Assembly: GCA_034669525.1 (NCBI GenBank)
Contig: JAXDNH010000126.1
Span: 1-9,147, forward strand
Source: JAFASC01 sp034669525
Lineage (GTDB): Bacteria > Pseudomonadota > Alphaproteobacteria > Rhizobiales > Beijerinckiaceae
Length of the DNA stretch: 9,147 nt
Reading direction: 5' to 3'
In this document: piece after piece, positions 6,256 through 9,147 of the stretch
Position numbering within the stretch: position 1 is the stretch's first letter
Layout: each line of letters opens with the position of its first letter
Made by a program: the position numbers and the translations under genes
Notes under the pieces: model-generated
Databases searched by the model: none
Told to the model about the DNA's origin: nothing
Seen by the model: the letters and a program-made list of their open reading frames with translations, nothing else

Positions 6256-6963
6256 GTGCCCGCAAAACCCAAGGCGCTCTTTTTCGACGTGTTCGGCACC
6301 CTCCTCGATTGGCGCTCGGGCGTGGCACGGGAGGCGCGCGCCGTGCTCGCGCCAAAAGGCTTCGACCTCGACTGGGCGGCCTTCGCCGATGCGTGGCGCG
6401 GCGAATACCAGCCGGGGATGGAAGAGATCCGCGCCGGCCGTCAGCCTTTCGCCCGGCTCGATGTCGTCCATCGCCGCAATCTTGAGCGCATCCTCGCCCG
6501 CTTCGGTCTCGAGAAAACGGACGAAGCGACGCGCCACGCGCTGGTCCTCGCCTGGCACAAGCTCGACGCCTGGCCCGATGTTGCTGCAGGCCTCGCCAAG
6601 CTCAGGCCGCACGCACTGCTCGCACCGGTCTCCAACGGTAACATCTCGCTTATGGCCGATCTCGCGCGCCACAATAGCCTCTGGTGGGACGCGATTCTCG
6701 GCGCCGAAGTTGCCGGTGATTATAAGCCGAAGCCCCGCGTCTACCTCGCTTCGTGCGACGCTTTCGATCTGCCTCCCGAGGCCTGCATGATGGTCGCGGC
6801 GCATTCCGCTGATCTCGCGGCGGCGGCGAAATGCGGGCTCATGACCGCGCATGTCGCGCGCCCGGACGAGCACGGTCCCGGGACGGGTGAAACAGCGCCC
6901 TCGGTGCCGGTCGACGTCGCGGTCAAGGATTTGGACGAACTTGCGCGCTGGCTCACAGCGTGA
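6256..6963 (+). CDS. HAD-superfamily hydrolase, haloacid dehalogenase type II-like
   Basis: The 235-residue protein has the core of L-2-haloacid dehalogenases, which replace the halogen of a 2-haloacid with hydroxyl through an aspartyl ester. Visible motifs are FFDVFGTLLDW with nucleophile D11 and T15, R48 in DAWRGEY (the expected halide-site Arg), S126 in PVSNGN, and K157 with Y163 in YKPKPRVY. The last motif, MVAAHSADL, keeps D186 but has A181 and H183 where well-studied dehalogenases have Ser and Asn, so the true substrate may differ. The GTG start is the only start after the in-frame stop at 6211 and has GGAG seven bases upstream. The gene overlaps the 3' end of miaA, on the other strand, by 11 bases. 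A cytoplasmic, single-domain enzyme. Confidence 0.85.
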   Translation: MPAKPKALFFDVFGTLLDWRSGVAREARAVLAPKGFDLDWAAFADAWRGEYQPGMEEIRAGRQPFARLDVVHRRNLERILARFGLEKTDEATRHALVLAWHKLDAWPDVAAGLAKLRPHALLAPVSNGNISLMADLARHNSLWWDAILGAEVAGDYKPKPRVYLASCDAFDLPPEACMMVAAHSADLAAAAKCGLMTAHVARPDEHGPGTGETAPSVPVDVAVKDLDELARWLTA

Positions 6964-7840
6964 GTTGATCCGGCGCAAGCCACAAGAATTCCGGCAATTG
7001 ATGGCGCGCGAAGGTGAATTGACGTTTTACATAAGCGCGGGTGTCACGCTTGCCGAGGCGCACCGCTGCTTCGAGACTTACAGACCCGTCGAGATGCGCG
7101 ATAAGATGTGGCACGCCATGCGCGCGCATGACCGGCAGCGCGGGATCGAGCTGGCGTTGATGTAACGCATCGACTTCGGCGAGCGCGCCGGCGGCGAGCA
7201 TCGTGTCGAAGCGCTTGTCGATTGCCGCGTGCAGCGCCGCGCGCGGCGGCGCGATGAACAGGCAGAGGCATTGTTGCGCATCGAGCAGCGGTTTGGCCCG
7301 CGATCCCTGAAAGGATGAGAGCGGCTCGCCGGTCGCAGCAAAAACTTCGAGCGCGCGCAGAATGCGTTGTGGATCGCTCGGCCGTAGCCGCGCGGCGGTT
7401 TGCGGATCGCGTGCGGCCAGGCGCGCATGCAATTGCGGTGGAGACAGTCCTGCGGCTTCTTCGCGCATTTGTGCACGCACGTTTGCCGGAACAGCGGGTA
7501 TATCCGACAGACCATGCAGCAGTGCCTTGAAGTAGAGGCCGCTGCCGCCGGTAAAGATCGGCATGCGGTCTGCGCCGCGCGCGGCACTGATCGCTTCGCC
7601 TGCGGCGGCAAGGTATTGCCCGACGGAAAAATTCGTCGCGCCATCGACCGTGCCGAAGAGGAGATGCGGGACGCGCCCCTCATCTTCAGTTGACGGACGC
7701 GCCGTAAGAACGCGGAGATCGCGGTAGACCTGCATCGAGTCGGCGTTGACGATCGCTCCACGAAGTCGCTCGGCAAGCGGCAACGCGAGAGCGGACTTGC
7801 CGCTGGCCGTCGGGCCTGCGATGAGGATCGCAGAATACAA
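6953..7840 (-). CDS. miaA: tRNA dimethylallyltransferase
   Basis: MiaA transfers the dimethylallyl group of DMAPP to N6 of adenosine 37 in tRNAs that read UNN codons, the first step toward ms2i6A. From the chosen start the 295-residue protein shows the P-loop GPTASGKS (9-16), NADSMQVYRDL with catalytic-base D34, FTGGSGLYF with T97, DPQRILRALEV (156-166), and the C-terminal KRDTRAYVKRQFTFARHQ typical of the family. The start is placed at TTG (codon 7840-7838), because GAGG lies five bases upstream and the P-loop strand begins at once. The frame is open to an ATG at 7972, but those 44 residues lie over serB's 5' coding region and are unlikely to be translated. It diverges from serB with 28 bases between start codons and converges on the HAD gene with an 11-base overlap. 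Confidence 0.93.
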   Translation of the reverse strand: MYSAILIAGPTASGKSALALPLAERLRGAIVNADSMQVYRDLRVLTARPSTEDEGRVPHLLFGTVDGATNFSVGQYLAAAGEAISAARGADRMPIFTGGSGLYFKALLHGLSDIPAVPANVRAQMREEAAGLSPPQLHARLAARDPQTAARLRPSDPQRILRALEVFAATGEPLSSFQGSRAKPLLDAQQCLCLFIAPPRAALHAAIDKRFDTMLAAGALAEVDALHQRQLDPALPVMRAHGVPHLIAHLDGSVSLEAAVRLGKRDTRAYVKRQFTFARHQLPEFLWLAPDQLTL

Positions 7841-7865
7841 ATCTTCCTCGCTTGAGTTTCGCTGC

Positions 7866-7894
7866 CTTATGACGCATGTCGCAACACTCGTCAC
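7866..7894 (-). promoter_or_regulatory. Candidate miaA promoter over the serB start codon
   Basis: On the minus strand GTGACG (7894-7889) and CATAAG (7871-7866) are separated by 17 bases and match four of six positions each of the TTGACA and TATAAT consensus. Transcription would begin about 20 bases before the miaA TTG, leaving room for its ribosome-binding site. The -10 hexamer overlaps the serB ATG. The match is modest, and alphaproteobacterial promoters are loosely conserved. Confidence 0.3.
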
Positions 7895-8780
7895 CCCGGA
7901 AGATGGGCCGGTCCTCGACGACGCGGTGATCGCGCGTGCCGCCGCGTTCCTGCCGAATGCGACAGGCCCCAAATGGCTGGCGCCGCAAGTCGCAACCGAT
8001 ATTCCGTTCGCGCCGGTTGATCCGTTCGATCCGCGGCAAGTGACGGATCAGATCCGAACTGCGCTCACCCGCCTGCGGATCGATGTGTTTATCCAGCCCC
8101 GCGCGCACCGCCGCAAAAAGCTTCTCCTTGCCGATATGGATTCGACCATGATCCAGCAGGAATGTATCGACGAGCTCGCGGACTTCGTCGGCCTGAAGGA
8201 CAAGGTCTCAGCCATCACCGAGCGCGCCATGCGGGGCGAGATCGAATTCGAGCCCGCTCTGCGCGAGCGCGTTGCGCTGTTGCGCGGCCTCGAACACAAA
8301 ATCGTCGAACGCATCCTCGACGAGCGCATCGTGCTCACCCGCGGCGGCCGTACGCTGGTGCAAACGATGCGCGCGAACGGCGCACATACCGTACTCGTCT
8401 CCGGCGGTTTTACGGTATTCACCGAAAAGATTGCGGCGGCGATCGGTTTTCACGAAATCCGGGCCAACGTGCTTATGATTGATGGGAAATTTTTTGCCGG
8501 CACCGTCAATGAACCGGTCCTGGGACGCGAAGCGAAAGTCGCGGCGCTGATCGAACTCAGATCAAAGCTCGGCTTGAATCGCGCCGAGACGATGGCCATT
8601 GGCGATGGCGCCAACGATCTCGCCATGCTGCAGGAGGCGGGCCTTGGCATCGCCTATCACGCCAAACCCGCGGTCGCCGCCGCGGCGCATGCGCGCGTCG
8701 AGCATTGCGACCTAACCGCGCTCCTCTACGCGCAAGGCTATCGGCATAGCGAATTCACGGAAGATTCATCACCTGGATGA
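7869..8780 (+). CDS. serB: Phosphoserine phosphatase
   Basis: SerB removes phosphate from O-phosphoserine, the last step of serine synthesis in the cytoplasm. The 303-residue protein is a HAD phosphatase: ADMDSTMIQQECIDE carries nucleophile D89 and acid/base D91, then come S178 in VLVSGGF, K223 in GREAKVAAL, and GDGANDLAML with D246 and D250. The first 80 or so residues form the usual poorly conserved N-terminal domain of alphaproteobacterial SerB. The ATG at 7869 is chosen because it gives normal length and because the frame upstream overlaps the miaA 5' end; only a weak GAG (7854-7856) precedes it at 12 bases, so the start could be poorly translated or use a near-leaderless message. The C-terminus overlaps the facing tadC gene by 26 bases. 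Confidence 0.95.
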   Translation: MTHVATLVTPEDGPVLDDAVIARAAAFLPNATGPKWLAPQVATDIPFAPVDPFDPRQVTDQIRTALTRLRIDVFIQPRAHRRKKLLLADMDSTMIQQECIDELADFVGLKDKVSAITERAMRGEIEFEPALRERVALLRGLEHKIVERILDERIVLTRGGRTLVQTMRANGAHTVLVSGGFTVFTEKIAAAIGFHEIRANVLMIDGKFFAGTVNEPVLGREAKVAALIELRSKLGLNRAETMAIGDGANDLAMLQEAGLGIAYHAKPAVAAAAHARVEHCDLTALLYAQGYRHSEFTEDSSPG

Positions 8781-9147
8781 CCGCCGGCGTAATGATCACT
8801 GCGAACAGAACCGGCAGGAAGAAGAGGATCATCGGCACCGTCAGCTTCGGCGGCAGCGAGTGCGCCTTCTTTTCCGCCATGCTCATGCGCGTTTCCCGAC
8901 TTTCCTGCGCGACCACCCGCAAGGCTGTGCCGAGCGGTGTGCCGTATTTTTCTGCCTGAATGAGCACGGTTGCAATTTGTTGGATCGATTCGACGCCGGT
9001 CCTCGTGCCGAGATTTTCGAAGGCCTGACGGCGATCCGGCAAATAGGCGAGTTCCGCCGTGGCCAAGGTGAATTCTTCCGCTAAGGGTACGGACTGCACA
9101 CCGATTTCCTGGCTCACTTTGCGGAACGCGTGCTCGATCGACATGCC
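8755..9147 (-). CDS. tadC: Tad/Flp pilus inner-membrane assembly protein TadC, C-terminal part
   Basis: About 130 C-terminal residues of a type II secretion system F-domain protein are visible; the gene runs off the right edge. The pattern MSIEHAFRKVSQE, then PLAEEFTLATAEL, then VLIQAEKYGTPLGTALRV, then MAEKKAHSLPPKLTVP and a last hydrophobic segment ending in ITPAVIQV fits TadC, one of the two paralogous membrane platform proteins (TadB, TadC) of tight-adherence pili. The methionine at 9144 sits inside the domain and is not a start; TadC is normally about 300 residues or more. The rest of a tad/cpa cluster is expected beyond the right edge on the same strand. A transmembrane helix lies near the C-terminus, with the F domain on the cytoplasmic side. 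Confidence 0.87.
   Translation of the reverse strand, partial: GMSIEHAFRKVSQEIGVQSVPLAEEFTLATAELAYLPDRRQAFENLGTRTGVESIQQIATVLIQAEKYGTPLGTALRVVAQESRETRMSMAEKKAHSLPPKLTVPMILFFLPVLFAVIITPAVIQVMNLP

Overview
The window looks like chromosomal DNA from a high-GC alphaproteobacterium, most likely in the Hyphomicrobiales (Bradyrhizobium/Rhodopseudomonas-like). The grounds are GC-rich codon third positions, a subclass B3 metallo-beta-lactamase that reads very close to the Bradyrhizobium enzyme BJP-1 as I remember it, a divergent serB/miaA pair, and a small secreted protein of a type I associate with this order. The taxonomic call is inference from memory.

Layout, left to right. Positions 1-246 hold the 3' end of an MFS transporter gene that carries a one-base frameshift. 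Next, on the + strand, come glgP (glycogen phosphorylase, 272-2761), a small secreted protein with two cysteines (2858-3304), an orphan receiver-only response regulator (3507-3902) and the exported B3 metallo-beta-lactamase (4034-4951). The strand then switches. Two minus-strand genes follow: a 96-residue protein that looks like a zinc ribbon with most cysteines lost (4960-5250), and a 186-residue membrane protein with an HXXEE-like motif (5347-5907). A tRNA-Thr(GGT) gene lies on the minus strand at 6033-6107. To its right is a HAD-family, haloacid dehalogenase-type enzyme on + (6256-6963), which overlaps tail-to-tail with miaA on minus (6953-7840). miaA diverges from serB on + (7869-8780), which in turn overlaps tail-to-tail with the end of tadC on minus (8755 to the right edge).

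The genes serve several separate functions: glycogen breakdown, periplasmic beta-lactam hydrolysis, tRNA modification (MiaA), serine synthesis (SerB) and Tad/Flp pilus assembly (TadC). I see no sign that they form one pathway. No gap between genes exceeds about 200 bases; the gaps hold several short inverted repeats of uncertain role. I see no CRISPR array, insertion sequence, integrase or prophage.

I did not find a convincing new multi-gene system. The points most worth a second look are the B3 lactamase, the transporter frameshift, the 28-base divergent serB/miaA start region with a candidate miaA -10 box over the serB start codon, the degenerate zinc-ribbon protein, and the altered catalytic motif in the HAD enzyme.
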